DNA from: Pontibacter flavimaris
Lineage (GTDB): Bacteria > Bacteroidota > Bacteroidia > Cytophagales > Hymenobacteraceae
Length of the DNA stretch: 64,000 nucleotides
Assembly: GCF_001907195.1 (NCBI RefSeq)
Contig: NZ_LVWA01000005.1
Coordinates: 496,001 to 560,000, forward strand
Reading direction: 5' to 3'
Shown one piece after another: positions 35,335 through 44,604 of the stretch. The translations under genes were made by a program, and so were the position numbers. Numbering within the stretch: position 1 is the first letter of the stretch; every line of letters starts with the position of its first letter. Under the pieces are notes generated by a model. That model saw nothing but the letters and a program-made list of their open reading frames with translations. It searched no databases and had not been told where the DNA came from.

Positions 35335-35640
35335 ATGAGTAGCTTAAAAGTTCGGGTGGACCAGAAGAAGCTGGAGCGGGCGGCCTATGTGCTGAAGTGC
35401 GTGGCGCATCCGGTACGCATCAGCATTATCGACCTATTGGAGCAGAAGGAGCGCCTGACGGTGAGCCAGCTGCAGGAAGTGCTGCAGGTGGAGCAGTCGC
35501 TGCTGTCGCACCATCTTACCAACATGCGCGACAAAGGCGTGGTGGAGACAAAACGCGAAGGCAAAAACGTATACTATTCCCTTTCCGACTCGGCCATCAC
35601 CAACATCATCAGCTGCATACACGCCTGTAAAAACTTCTGA
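35335..35640 (+). CDS. ArsR-family winged-helix transcriptional regulator
   Basis: This 101-residue protein has the ArsR fold: VLKCVAHPVRISIIDLL, then the recognition helix region LTVSQLQEVLQVEQSLLSHHLTNM and the wing GVVETKREGKNVYYSL. It binds DNA as a dimer and is normally released by a metal or a reactive-sulfur signal. Cysteines C22 in helix one and C94/C98 near the C terminus could sense metal or persulfide. The next gene, 89 bases on, encodes a rhodanese lipoprotein, which points toward sulfur-linked sensing as in BigR/SqrR regulators, though the cysteine positions are not identical. A palindrome upstream is the likely self-operator. Confidence 0.9.
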   Translation: MSSLKVRVDQKKLERAAYVLKCVAHPVRISIIDLLEQKERLTVSQLQEVLQVEQSLLSHHLTNMRDKGVVETKREGKNVYYSLSDSAITNIISCIHACKNF

Positions 35641-35729
35641 AGCAGGCTGCGGTTATACTTTCAGCATCCGGCAAAGCAAAACCAATGGACGATGCGTATA
35701 TTTACTCAGTTTGTATAAAGTATAAAACC

Positions 35730-36137
35730 ATGAGAATCCTAGCCATCAGCATACTTGCCACGCTTATGTTTGGCTGCGCCGGCATGCCCCAGCAGGGCCC
35801 TGCCCAGGTGCAGAAGTTAACGCCAACCGAGTTCAAGGAGCAGAACATGAACAGCAAAACCGTGCTGGTGGATGTGCGCACGCCGGAAGAGTATGAGAGC
35901 GGCCACCTGGATGGCGCCATGCTGTCCGATTTCAGGGGCGGGGTGTTTGCAGAGGACTTGAAGAACTGGGACAAAGACAAAGTGTACTACCTGTACTGCG
36001 CATCAGGCAACCGGAGCGGGCAGGCAGCCGAACTAATGAAACAGGCTGGCTTTCAGCACATCTACGATTTGGGCGGCTACCAGAGCCTGAAAGAAGCGGG
36101 CTTGCCAACCGAGACCGGCTTGGAAGAGCAGGAGTAA
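35730..36137 (+). CDS. Rhodanese-like domain lipoprotein
   Basis: From the ATG at 35730 the protein has 135 residues with a lipoprotein signal (MRILAISILATLMFGC, C16) and a rhodanese domain: VLVDVRTPEEYESGHLDGA and the active loop YCASGNRSG, with the persulfide-forming cysteine in the standard CxxGxR(S/T)G pattern. It probably handles sulfur transfer in the periplasm or at the outer membrane. It shares a likely transcript with the ArsR regulator. The longer frame from 35685 would bury the signal and is less likely. An AAGTATAAAA motif lies directly before the start, and another follows the stop. Confidence 0.9.
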   Translation: MRILAISILATLMFGCAGMPQQGPAQVQKLTPTEFKEQNMNSKTVLVDVRTPEEYESGHLDGAMLSDFRGGVFAEDLKNWDKDKVYYLYCASGNRSGQAAELMKQAGFQHIYDLGGYQSLKEAGLPTETGLEEQE

Positions 36138-36156
36138 AAGTATAAAATGATACGCA

Positions 36157-36196
36157 AGAGGGGTAGAAATGGCTTTTGGCTGTTTCTGCCCTTTTT
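36157..36196 (+). terminator. Candidate terminator after the rhodanese gene
   Basis: AGGGGTAGAAA and TTTCTGCCCTTTTT (36183-36196) form a stem with one wobble and a T run, 20 bases past the stop. Confidence 0.5.
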
Positions 36197-36331
36197 CTTT
36201 GCCGCCAGGTTTAAAGTGCTTCTATTGCTGCTTCTTCTCAGCTTTATACTTTCCTGAGATAATCAATAGAAATTCCTTGCTATATTCCTATATCCTGATG
36301 TAACTTGAAGCGGAATTGGAGAAGAAGAGCT

Positions 36332-37570
36332 ATGCGCGTACTACACACCTCAGACTGGCACCTGGGCCAGCGCCTCGTTAACCTGGAGCGTACCGAAGAA
36401 CACCAGCATTTTTTGGACTGGCTGCTGCATACCATTGCGCAGGAGCAGGTGGAGGTGTTGCTGATGTCCGGCGATGTGTTCGACAGCGGTGCCCCCTCCA
36501 ACACAGCGCTCAAGCTATACTATACCTTCCTGACAAAAGTATGCGCTACCTGCTGCCGCTACATCATCATCACGGGCGGCAACCACGATTCTGTTTCTAC
36601 CCTGAATGCACCGAAGGAACTGCTGGAATGCTTCAACATCCATGTAATTGGCGGCGCCTCGCCGGACCCGCTGGAGGAGCTGATCGAGCTGAAAAATGAG
36701 CAGGGCCAGGTGCAACTGGTGGTCTGCGCCGTGCCTTTCCTCCGCGACCGCGACGTGCGTTTGTCGGTGCCGGGCGAGCGATTCGAGGAGCGGGAGCAGC
36801 GCATCAAACAAGGCATCGCCGCGCACTACGAGGCTTTTGTGCCGCACATCCAGCAGTATAAACAGCAACGTATACCGGTGGTGGCCATGGGGCATTTGTT
36901 TGCCGCCGGCGGCTCGGCCTCCGAAAGCGAGAAGGAGATACATGTGGGCAACCTGGGCCAGATCGGGGCAGACCAGTTCCCGCTGGAGTTTGATTACGTG
37001 GCCCTGGGGCATCTGCACCGCCCGCAGCAGGTCAACAACCGCCACCACATCCGCTACTCCGGCTCGCCCATTCCGCTCAGCTTTAGCGAGGTAACCGATA
37101 AAAAGATAATTTTTATACTTGATTTTGAGGCAGGTAAGTTAGCTAATCTACGCGAAGTAGAAATACCTGTTTGCCGTAAACTGGTGCGTTTTAAAGGGCC
37201 GCTGGAGAAGGTAAAGCAACAAATAGCCGCTTTCGATAACAGCGCCTGTACGCTAACGGCCTGGGCCGAAATACAGGTAGAACTCGAGGCGCCAATCCCC
37301 GACCTGAACCAGCAACTGGAGGAAGTGCTGCACCTAAAAAAAGACGAATTGCAACTGCTCATCCACCGCCCGCCTGTTATCCAGAAAGCCGTTCAGACCC
37401 TGGAGCAACAGGTGCAGGAGGAGGCCGATCTGCATACCCTCCGCGAAAAAGACGTGTTCCTCAAGCGCTGCCAAAGTGCCTTTCCTGATTCAGACCATTC
37501 GGAGCTGGTAGCCACCTTTTCGGAGTTGCTGGAATTGATGGGGCAGGGGGAATTGGAAAGGAAAATATAA
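36332..37570 (+). CDS. sbcD: Exonuclease SbcCD nuclease subunit D
   Basis: SbcD is the Mre11-like nuclease of the SbcCD complex that cuts DNA hairpins and blocked ends. From the ATG at 36332 the protein has 412 residues and starts MRVLHTSDWHLGQRL. The five metal-binding blocks are visible: DWHLGQ, MSGDVFDSG, TGGNHDSVS, AMGHLF and ALGHLHRPQQ. The C-terminal SbcD capping region follows (VCRKLVRFKGPLEKVK). Length is normal. sbcC lies 194 bases downstream on the same strand; the gap holds repeats and AAGTATA motifs, so the two may be separately started. An upstream in-frame ATG at 36305 only adds a basic tail. Confidence 0.96.
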   Translation: MRVLHTSDWHLGQRLVNLERTEEHQHFLDWLLHTIAQEQVEVLLMSGDVFDSGAPSNTALKLYYTFLTKVCATCCRYIIITGGNHDSVSTLNAPKELLECFNIHVIGGASPDPLEELIELKNEQGQVQLVVCAVPFLRDRDVRLSVPGERFEEREQRIKQGIAAHYEAFVPHIQQYKQQRIPVVAMGHLFAAGGSASESEKEIHVGNLGQIGADQFPLEFDYVALGHLHRPQQVNNRHHIRYSGSPIPLSFSEVTDKKIIFILDFEAGKLANLREVEIPVCRKLVRFKGPLEKVKQQIAAFDNSACTLTAWAEIQVELEAPIPDLNQQLEEVLHLKKDELQLLIHRPPVIQKAVQTLEQQVQEEADLHTLREKDVFLKRCQSAFPDSDHSELVATFSELLELMGQGELERKI

Positions 37571-37764
37571 ATCCACCGAGTCTTGCTGGCAATGAAGTAT
37601 AGAGATCAGCATTCAGGGCTTGCAGAATTGAGAAAGAAAGTATGGGAGGCACTGTCTCTGATGAAACGAAGTATAAAGCGCCTGTTCATCCTCAAATCCT
37701 GTAAATCCTGATGCTGGCAAGTATAAAAACAGTCAATGCTGAGATAAATTAACACCCGCTTCCC

Positions 37765-40700
37765 ATGAAAATCCTCTCCGTACGCTTCCAGAACCTGAAC
37801 TCGCTGAAAGGTGAGCATGAGATCCGTTTCGACCAGAGTCCGCTGGCGGAGGCGGGGCTATTCGCTATAACAGGACCCACCGGCGCGGGCAAGACCACCA
37901 TTCTGGATGCCATCACGGTTGGCTTGTACGGACTGGTGCACCGCCACAGCAACGACAAGCCCCTGGAGCTGATGACGCGCCACACGGCGGAGTGCTTTTC
38001 GGAGGTGGAGTTTGAGGCTAATGGCAAGCGCTACCGCTCCAAGTGGCACCTGCGCCGTAGCCGGGGCAAAGTGGAAGGCAACATCCAGCCGGTGCACATG
38101 GAGCTGTATGCTTTTGAGGAGGACGAACTGTTTGACCTGAAACCAAGCGAGGTGCCGGGCAAAGTAGCCGAGCTGTGCGGCCTCGACTACAGCCAGTTTC
38201 TGCGCTCAGTGATGCTCTCGCAAGGCGACTTTGCCCGCTTCTTGAAAGCCAGTCCCAATGAGCGCAGCAGCCTGCTGGAGAAGATCACCGATACCGGCAT
38301 CTACTCTGAGATCTCCAAATCTGCCTATGAGAAGGCTAAGGAAGAAAAACAAAAGTATGATGGGTTAAAGCAACTGCTGAACAACACAACGCTACTGCCC
38401 GAGGAACAGCGCGAGGCCTACGCACAAAGTATAAAAGAGCTGGCCGCGGAGGAAGCCATACGTCAGGTAGAAAGTATAAAGCTACAGGAGAAAGTGCAGT
38501 GGTTGCAGCAGGTGGCGCAGCTACAAACGAAACAACAGCAACACCAGTCAGCACTGCAAGGGCAGGAGCAGAAACTGGCGCAACTGCAGCCGGATTTTGT
38601 AAAGCTGCATCAACATGAGCAGGCACACCAGTTTGTGGGTGAGTTGGCCGAAATCCGCAGTACCAACAGCAAAGTAGCCGAGGTGCAGGAGCAACTGCAG
38701 ACCCTGCAAAAGCGCGTGCCGGTGCTGGAAACAGAGCTGGAAGCTGCCGGAAAAGTAGCCCAGGAAGCAACCAAAGCCCATCACCAACAGGAGGAGGAGG
38801 TGCAAAAGCTGGAGCCCCTGCTGGCACAGGTGACAAGGCTCGATCACCAGCTTCATACCATCCGCGACTCCTATAGCAAAAATAAAAACGCCTATGTCAG
38901 CTTTGAGCAGCAGTTGCAACAAGAGCAGACGCAGCTGCTGACCAAACAGCAGGAACTGGAGAAGCTGACGCAGGAAGCTGGCAGTATAAAGAATTGGCTG
39001 GAACAGAATGCCCGACTGCAGGACCTGAAAGAACACCTGCCCGAGTTCAAAGCCACCCTCCGCGACCTGCAGGAAGCAGCGCAGCGCATCAAACGGAACC
39101 AGCAGGAACAGGAGGAGCTGAGCCAGCAGCGTGAACAGGAGGCGAGGCAGCTGGCCGAACTACACGAGCGGCAGACACAGCAACAGGAGCAGCAGCAACA
39201 ACTGCAGGAGCAGAAAGAGGAAAAACTATCCGCGCTGCAAGGTATACTGGCCGATAAAAGTATGGAGGAGGTGGAGCAGGCGGCGCAGTCGCAGCCGGCC
39301 CTGGTGGCCCGCTATGAGCGCCTGCAGGAACTGGCGCAGCAGCATGCGGGGCAGCAGCAGAAACTCCAACGCATTAGCGAGCAGCTCGGGCAACTGGGGC
39401 AGCAGCATAAAGAAGCAAGTATAAAACTGGAGGAGAGCCGGGCAAAGTATAAACAAGCCGTAGACCACCTGCAGGCGCTGCAAAAGGTGGTACAACTGCA
39501 GCAGCAGATACAGCAGTACGAGGAGGCGCGCCATACGCTCACGCAGGACGAACCCTGCCCCTTGTGCGGCTCCACCCAGCACCCTTTTACCGAAGGTACC
39601 TATAGGTTCGATCTGCCGGAAGAAGTGCAGAAACGCGACCAGCAGCAGGAGCTGGTAAAGGAGCTCGAGAAAAGTATAAACCAACTGCAACTGCAGTTAG
39701 GCTCGGTGGAGCAACAGCAGCAACTGGGGAGCACGGCCAGGTCAGAAGCCGAAAACGAGCTGCAACGGCTCAGCTATACTTTCGCGCAGCTGGCCGATGG
39801 TTTGCCGCAAAGTATACGCATAGCCGATCCGGAGCGGCTGGCCCACCTGCGGCAGGTGCAGCAGGAGTCGGCTACGGCGTGGCAGCAGCAACTAACTCAG
39901 GCGCGCGCCCTGAGCCGTGCGTTGGAAAGTATAAACCAGCAGCTGCAAAAACAGCGGGAAACCCAACTGCAGGCGCAGGCCATTTCTAACCAGCTGCAAC
40001 AGTCTGATAAACACCTGCAGAACCAGTTGCAGAAACTGCAGGCTATACTTGCCGATGAGCAGGAGCAACTGCTGGTGCATACCCAAACCGCCGAATCCTT
40101 TGCCGCCACTTTCGGCCTCAAGTATAAATCCGACGAGCGCCATACCTTGTTGCAGACCTTGGAGCAGCAAGCGTCGGCCTATGCCCAACAGCAGCAGGCG
40201 CTGGAAAGTATGGATAAGCTTCAAACTTCTCTGTCAGAGCAGTTGAAACACCTGACGTTGAGGGTAAACGAAAAGAGCCAGGAACTGAAGGAACGCCAGG
40301 AGGCCCTAAAAGAGGAACACAACATACTGCATGAGCTTAAAACAGAGCGTCATACTTTGTTTGGCGATAAAAACACGGAACAGGAACGCACGTTAGCTAA
40401 CCAAGAACTCAAAGCCCGCGCTACACAGGCCGAGGAAGCGCGCCGCCATCTTTCGCAGAAACAGCAGGAACTGCAGCAAGCCCGCGCACGACAGACGGAG
40501 TGTTTGCAACAGCAGCAGCAGAATCAATCAAAGCTAGAGCATTTACGCCAGGGGCTGCTGCATGTGCTACAGCAAAAAGGGATCGAAACCATTGAGGCCC
40601 TGAGCCAGATGCTGCTCCACCGCGACGAAGCCGACCGTTTAGCCAACCTCAAAGCCCAAACCGAAAAGCACCTGACCGAGCTGCGCAAAAGCCTGAGCGA

Positions 40701-41418
40701 TGTGCAGCAGGAGTTAACACAGCTACAGGTAAACCAGCTAACCGACGAAAGTATAGAGAGCCTGCAGCAGCAACACCGGCAGAAGACCGGGCAGCAGCGG
40801 GAACTGATTTCGCAGCGGGCCCGCCATGAGCAGCTGCTGGAGCAGGATGCGCGGCAGCGGGAAAAGAACCAGCAGCTGGCCCAGGAACTGCAACTTCAGC
40901 AGCAGGTATACCACCGCTGGTCACAGCTGGCTGACCTGATCGGCTCGGCTGATGGCAACAAGTTCAGCCGCTTTGCTCAGGGGCTCACGCTGGCAAGGCT
41001 GGTGGAGCTGGCCAACCGCCACCTGCAAAGGCTCAACGACCGCTACCGCATCCTCAAGTCCTCCGACGAAGACCTCGAGCTGCTGATCGTGGACATGTAC
41101 CAGGCAGAGGCCGTGCGCCCGATGAATACCTTGTCCGGCGGCGAGAGTTTCCTGGTAAGCCTGGCGCTGGCGCTGGGCCTCTCCGACCTGGCAGGCCGCC
41201 GCACGCAGATCAACTCCCTGTTTATTGATGAGGGCTTCGGAACACTGGATGCCGAGACGCTGGACGCTGCCATCTCCACGCTGGAGAACCTGCAGGCCAG
41301 TGGTAAGATGATCGGTATTATCTCGCACGTGGAGGCCCTGAAAGAACGTATCGGCACGCAGATTAAAGTACAGCGGCAGGCAGGAGGCGTAAGTAAGGTA
41401 GAGGTGATGGGTTTCTAA
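37765..41418 (+). CDS. sbcC: Exonuclease SbcCD ATPase subunit C
   Basis: SbcC is the Rad50-like SMC ATPase partner of SbcD. The 1217-residue protein begins MKILSVRFQNLNSLKGEH with Walker A GPTGAGKTTILDAI near residue 35, then two very long Gln/Glu-rich coiled coils flanking the zinc hook CPLC (C598, C601), and ends with the ABC signature LSGGESFLVSLALALGLSDLAG and Walker B LFIDEGFGTLD. That is the full Rad50/SbcC plan. The coiled coils are unusually rich in Gln. The gene holds seven exact AAGTATAAA motifs in two reading frames (38427, 38472, 39417, 39445, 39672, 39927, 40120), far above chance. Confidence 0.96.
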   Translation: MKILSVRFQNLNSLKGEHEIRFDQSPLAEAGLFAITGPTGAGKTTILDAITVGLYGLVHRHSNDKPLELMTRHTAECFSEVEFEANGKRYRSKWHLRRSRGKVEGNIQPVHMELYAFEEDELFDLKPSEVPGKVAELCGLDYSQFLRSVMLSQGDFARFLKASPNERSSLLEKITDTGIYSEISKSAYEKAKEEKQKYDGLKQLLNNTTLLPEEQREAYAQSIKELAAEEAIRQVESIKLQEKVQWLQQVAQLQTKQQQHQSALQGQEQKLAQLQPDFVKLHQHEQAHQFVGELAEIRSTNSKVAEVQEQLQTLQKRVPVLETELEAAGKVAQEATKAHHQQEEEVQKLEPLLAQVTRLDHQLHTIRDSYSKNKNAYVSFEQQLQQEQTQLLTKQQELEKLTQEAGSIKNWLEQNARLQDLKEHLPEFKATLRDLQEAAQRIKRNQQEQEELSQQREQEARQLAELHERQTQQQEQQQQLQEQKEEKLSALQGILADKSMEEVEQAAQSQPALVARYERLQELAQQHAGQQQKLQRISEQLGQLGQQHKEASIKLEESRAKYKQAVDHLQALQKVVQLQQQIQQYEEARHTLTQDEPCPLCGSTQHPFTEGTYRFDLPEEVQKRDQQQELVKELEKSINQLQLQLGSVEQQQQLGSTARSEAENELQRLSYTFAQLADGLPQSIRIADPERLAHLRQVQQESATAWQQQLTQARALSRALESINQQLQKQRETQLQAQAISNQLQQSDKHLQNQLQKLQAILADEQEQLLVHTQTAESFAATFGLKYKSDERHTLLQTLEQQASAYAQQQQALESMDKLQTSLSEQLKHLTLRVNEKSQELKERQEALKEEHNILHELKTERHTLFGDKNTEQERTLANQELKARATQAEEARRHLSQKQQELQQARARQTECLQQQQQNQSKLEHLRQGLLHVLQQKGIETIEALSQMLLHRDEADRLANLKAQTEKHLTELRKSLSDVQQELTQLQVNQLTDESIESLQQQHRQKTGQQRELISQRARHEQLLEQDARQREKNQQLAQELQLQQQVYHRWSQLADLIGSADGNKFSRFAQGLTLARLVELANRHLQRLNDRYRILKSSDEDLELLIVDMYQAEAVRPMNTLSGGESFLVSLALALGLSDLAGRRTQINSLFIDEGFGTLDAETLDAAISTLENLQASGKMIGIISHVEALKERIGTQIKVQRQAGGVSKVEVMGF

Positions 41419-41537
41419 AGGAGAGGAAGGCTGTTTTTACCTCCTTAAAGACAGCAGCCAAAGCGCAACCATGGCTATACCAGCAGTTTCATATGATCTA
41501 TAATAGTAATATCCTATATATTATTTATAAAAAATAG

Positions 41538-41545
41538 TATATTTG
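41538..41545 (+). promoter_or_regulatory. Candidate -7 element of the histidine kinase gene
   Basis: TATATTTG matches TAnnTTTG exactly, 20 bases before the ATG. The expected -33 TTTG is not seen, so support is partial. Confidence 0.4.
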
Positions 41546-41565
41546 GAGAGGCTAATGCGCTCCCG

Positions 41566-43572
41566 ATGAAACAAATCATACTATTAAGCCTATTGCTGGT
41601 CTTTTCCACGGTTCACGCCCACACCGACAAGATAGCTGAACTAAAGGCTAAACTGGAAGCCACCCAGGAGGAAGAAGAGCGTGTATATTTGTTGTGTGAG
41701 TTAAGTAAGCAGTACTGGAACTCTTCTTTCAGTACTGCCTTGAAGTATGGCAACAAAGCGATTGTGCTTGCCCGTGAGCTGAACAATCAGAAGGCCCTGG
41801 CCCTGGCCTATAACAACATCGGCGTGGCCTATGACATCTATGGCAACTATAGCGAGGCGAGCAGTTACTACTATAAGTCGCTGCGGATAAGGGAGTCGAT
41901 CGGCGACTCTGCCGGCCTCAGCGCCAGCTACAATAACATCGCCACGGTGTTTGCCACACAAGGTAATTTTGAGAAATCCATCGAGCTTTACACCAGGTCG
42001 ATGGAGATTTCCAAAGCTATCAATGATACCAAGGCGGTGGCGCTGGCGCTTAGTAACCTGGGCAGCATTTACCAGGAGAAAAAGGAATTCGATAAGGCAC
42101 TTGACTACATCCTGCGCGGGCTGCAGCTCCTCAAACCTGACGATGCAGCCACGCTCGTCAGCCTGAACAACATCGGGTTTATTTATTCGAAGAAAGGAGA
42201 GTGGGGAAAAGCGCTCTCGTATCACCACAAGGCATTGAATTTCTCCCGCAGGGTTGGCAGCACCGTGGATGAGGCGTACTCGCTGAGCGGACTAGCGGAG
42301 GCCTACATGGCTGGCGATCAGCCGGAGATGGCGCTGCCATACGCCCTGCAAAACGTGGAGCTGCTGCAGAAACTCAACTCCAAGGACGAAGTGAAAAATG
42401 CCTCGGAGTTGCTGGACAAGCTTTATATTAAACTGGGAGATTACAAAAACGCCCACAAATACCTTTCCCTGCAGAACCAGTACGCGGACAGTGTGAAGGC
42501 GGCATCTGTGAAAACACAGCTGGCAGAGCTGGAGTTTAAGTATGAAAACGAGAAAGCGGCTCAGGAGAACCTGCTGCTGAAGGCACAGACCAACCTGCAG
42601 CAACAGATGATCGAGCGCCGGAACACGGCCCAGCTATTTACCGGCGCCCTGCTGCTGCTGGTAGGCGTGCTCGCGGTGGTTTTCTTTCTGGGGCGCCGCC
42701 GCATGCATCGCCTTAACGACCTGCTGATACAAAAGAACCGGGATGTGCTGGAACACAGTACCGCCCTTACCCTGCAGAAAGAGCAGCTGGCCGGCCAGGC
42801 TGCCCTGCTGCGGGAGCAGAAGGAGGAACTGGAGAAACTTAATTCAGTAAAGGACAAGCTTTTCTCCGTTATTGCCCACGACCTGAAAAGCCCGCTGACA
42901 TCGCTGCAGGGGCTGCTGCAGCTGATTGCCAAAGGCGCTGTGCCACAGGACAAGCTGAAGCCGTTTATGGCCTCCCTGGAAGCCAGTCAGCAGAACTCCC
43001 TCTGGCTGCTCGATAACCTGCTGCTGTGGTCCAGGATACAGATGCGCGGCCTCACAATAAAACCTGAAGCAACCGACCTGAACGGTTTGGTGCAGCAAAA
43101 CATACGATTGCTGGAGCCGCAGGCAGAGTTTAAGGAACTACAGTTCACCTGCGATATCGCCGCCTCCCACAGCCTCTTTGCCGACAGGGAGATGGTCAGT
43201 CTTATGCTACGTAATCTAATCGCCAATGCCATCAAGTTCAGCAAAAAGGGTGGTTATATCCGTGTTGCCTCCACGCTAAAAGGCAACTGCGTAACTATCG
43301 CTGTGCAGGATACCGGCATCGGAATGGCCCCTGAGAAGCTTGCCTCCTTGTTTAGCGGCAACAGTACCAGCAGCAGAGGCACCGCTGATGAGCGTGGAAG
43401 CGGGTTGGGCCTGCAGCTTTGCCAGTACTTTATTGAGCGCAATAGCGGCAGCATTTGGGCAGAGAGTGAGGTAGGCAAAGGCAGCACGTTCTACTTCAGG
43501 TTGCCGGCAGCCTCTGTTACCCAGCCAGAGGAGAATGCCCCCACGGTAGCAGCGGCTGTTGAGATGGCTTAA
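41566..43572 (+). CDS. TPR-repeat sensor histidine kinase
   Basis: This 668-residue protein has a signal peptide, about seven TPR units (for example ALAYNNIGVAYDIYGNYSEASSYYYKSL and the following repeats, residues about 30-320) predicted in the periplasm, one membrane helix (TGALLLLVGVLAVVFFLG, about 362-380), a coiled coil, then a kinase core. The HisKA phospho-acceptor is H438 in VIAHDLKSPLTSLQ; the ATPase has NLIANAIKFSKKGG, DTGIGMAPEK and GSGLGLQLCQYF. There is no receiver domain and no response-regulator gene next to it, so it is an orphan kinase here. The ligand or protein partner of the TPR part is unknown. Family is certain. Confidence 0.94.
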   Translation: MKQIILLSLLLVFSTVHAHTDKIAELKAKLEATQEEEERVYLLCELSKQYWNSSFSTALKYGNKAIVLARELNNQKALALAYNNIGVAYDIYGNYSEASSYYYKSLRIRESIGDSAGLSASYNNIATVFATQGNFEKSIELYTRSMEISKAINDTKAVALALSNLGSIYQEKKEFDKALDYILRGLQLLKPDDAATLVSLNNIGFIYSKKGEWGKALSYHHKALNFSRRVGSTVDEAYSLSGLAEAYMAGDQPEMALPYALQNVELLQKLNSKDEVKNASELLDKLYIKLGDYKNAHKYLSLQNQYADSVKAASVKTQLAELEFKYENEKAAQENLLLKAQTNLQQQMIERRNTAQLFTGALLLLVGVLAVVFFLGRRRMHRLNDLLIQKNRDVLEHSTALTLQKEQLAGQAALLREQKEELEKLNSVKDKLFSVIAHDLKSPLTSLQGLLQLIAKGAVPQDKLKPFMASLEASQQNSLWLLDNLLLWSRIQMRGLTIKPEATDLNGLVQQNIRLLEPQAEFKELQFTCDIAASHSLFADREMVSLMLRNLIANAIKFSKKGGYIRVASTLKGNCVTIAVQDTGIGMAPEKLASLFSGNSTSSRGTADERGSGLGLQLCQYFIERNSGSIWAESEVGKGSTFYFRLPAASVTQPEENAPTVAAAVEMA

Positions 43573-43589
43573 AAACCTCACGCTTTAAA

Positions 43590-43620
43590 TTTGCTGCTGA
43601 CTATCATCGTTATACTTTTG
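43590..43620 (+). promoter_or_regulatory. Strong Bacteroidota-type promoter of the nuclease gene
   Basis: TTTG (43590-43593), exactly 19 bases, then TACTTTTG (43613-43620) match the TTTG-N19-TAnnTTTG consensus with no mismatch. The -7 box is part of TATACTTTTG, a copy of the window-wide TATACTT motif. The start site would be near 43627, 44 nt before the ATG. Confidence 0.65.
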
Positions 43621-43670
43621 TACCGGCCAGTAAGATTTTGCCGTACCATAGTATAATCCCATACCACATC

Positions 43671-44516
43671 ATGAAGAGATTCCTATACCTTTCCCTGGCG
43701 CTGCTTACCCTGTTCTCCTGCAAAAGCGACCGCAAAGACGCGCAGGAACAGTTCAGGGAGCGACAACAGGCTATTTTAGAGCGTAACGGACAGGAGGAGG
43801 AAAGCGGAATAACAGCAGCTGACACGGTTGCCGTTGTAGAGGAAACAGATAAGGAAAGATCTGAGGAAGCTCCACGCAAGCCAGCTACCACCGCCGGCGA
43901 TAAAGTGGTCGGCGTAAAGGATGGCGATACCATCGTGCTGCTGCGCAACGGTGAGGAGGTGACCGTCCGTCTGTATGGCGTGGATACCCCGGAGAAGAAC
44001 CAGGCCTACGGGCAGCGGGCTAAGCAGTATACTTCGGATCTGGTTTTTGGCAAAAACGTGCGCCTGCTCATCAACAACAAGGATCGCTATGGCCGCACCG
44101 TGGGCACCATTATACTTCCGGACGGCAGGAGCCTGAACGAGGAACTGATCCGAAATGGCTATGCCTGGCACTATAAAGCGTACTCTAAGGATCTGAACCT
44201 GGCGAACGCTGAAGTGGATGCGCGTCGCTTTAAGCGCGGCCTGTGGCAGGACCCGAACCCCATTGCTCCCTGGGATTTCCGGAAGAACCAGCGCACGGGC
44301 AACGCTTCCGCCAACACGGCCAATGCCCCCGTGCCTGCCGGCGCTACCAAGCGCACCGTCTACATCTGTAACAGCACCAGTTCCTCCGTGTATCATTACG
44401 ATAGCACCTGCCATGTGCTAAAGCGCTGCAAAGACGAGGTGATTAAAACCACGGAGGCGGCGGCTATTCGGGAGCACGGGCGCCGCGCCGATAAAACCTG
44501 CACTCCTAAAGTATAA
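43671..44516 (+). CDS. Thermonuclease-family lipoprotein with Cys/His-rich C-terminal domain
   Basis: From the ATG at 43671 the protein has 281 residues. A lipoprotein signal (MKRFLYLSLALLTLFSC, C17) is followed by a charged linker, then a staphylococcal-nuclease-like fold: VGVKDGDTIVLLRNG, VRLYGVDTPEKNQ and NKDRYGRTVGTI keep the calcium-binding acids and both catalytic arginines. The last 55 residues (YICNSTSSSVYHYDSTCHVLKRCKDE ... GRRADKTC, given here with its middle shortened) form a domain shared with the lipoprotein at 33286. It is probably a surface nuclease that degrades DNA or RNA. It ends ...PKV with GTATAA, inside an AAGTATAA motif. Confidence 0.92.
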   Translation: MKRFLYLSLALLTLFSCKSDRKDAQEQFRERQQAILERNGQEEESGITAADTVAVVEETDKERSEEAPRKPATTAGDKVVGVKDGDTIVLLRNGEEVTVRLYGVDTPEKNQAYGQRAKQYTSDLVFGKNVRLLINNKDRYGRTVGTIILPDGRSLNEELIRNGYAWHYKAYSKDLNLANAEVDARRFKRGLWQDPNPIAPWDFRKNQRTGNASANTANAPVPAGATKRTVYICNSTSSSVYHYDSTCHVLKRCKDEVIKTTEAAAIREHGRRADKTCTPKV

Positions 44517-44547
44517 CTCATACTTTGGGATAAGGCCAAAAGTATAA

Positions 44548-44580
44548 AAAAAGGCTCTGCCGCAGTGGTAGAGCCTTTTT
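44548..44580. terminator. Bidirectional terminator between the nuclease and isc genes
   Basis: AAAAAGGCTCTGCC (44548-44561) pairs with GGTAGAGCCTTTTT (44567-44580) with one G-T wobble and a 5-base loop. AAGTATAAA motifs lie on both sides. Confidence 0.85.
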
Positions 44581-44604
44581 TACAAGTATAAATTCTGTCG
44601 ATGC

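Noticed and set aside
36147..36257. 36-residue hydrophobic frame after the rhodanese gene
   Set aside because: It overlaps a likely terminator hairpin and has a Leu run but no conserved feature; probably chance.
37592..37711. 39-residue frame between sbcD and sbcC
   Set aside because: Made largely of AAGTATA motifs and AAATCCTG repeats; no protein signature.
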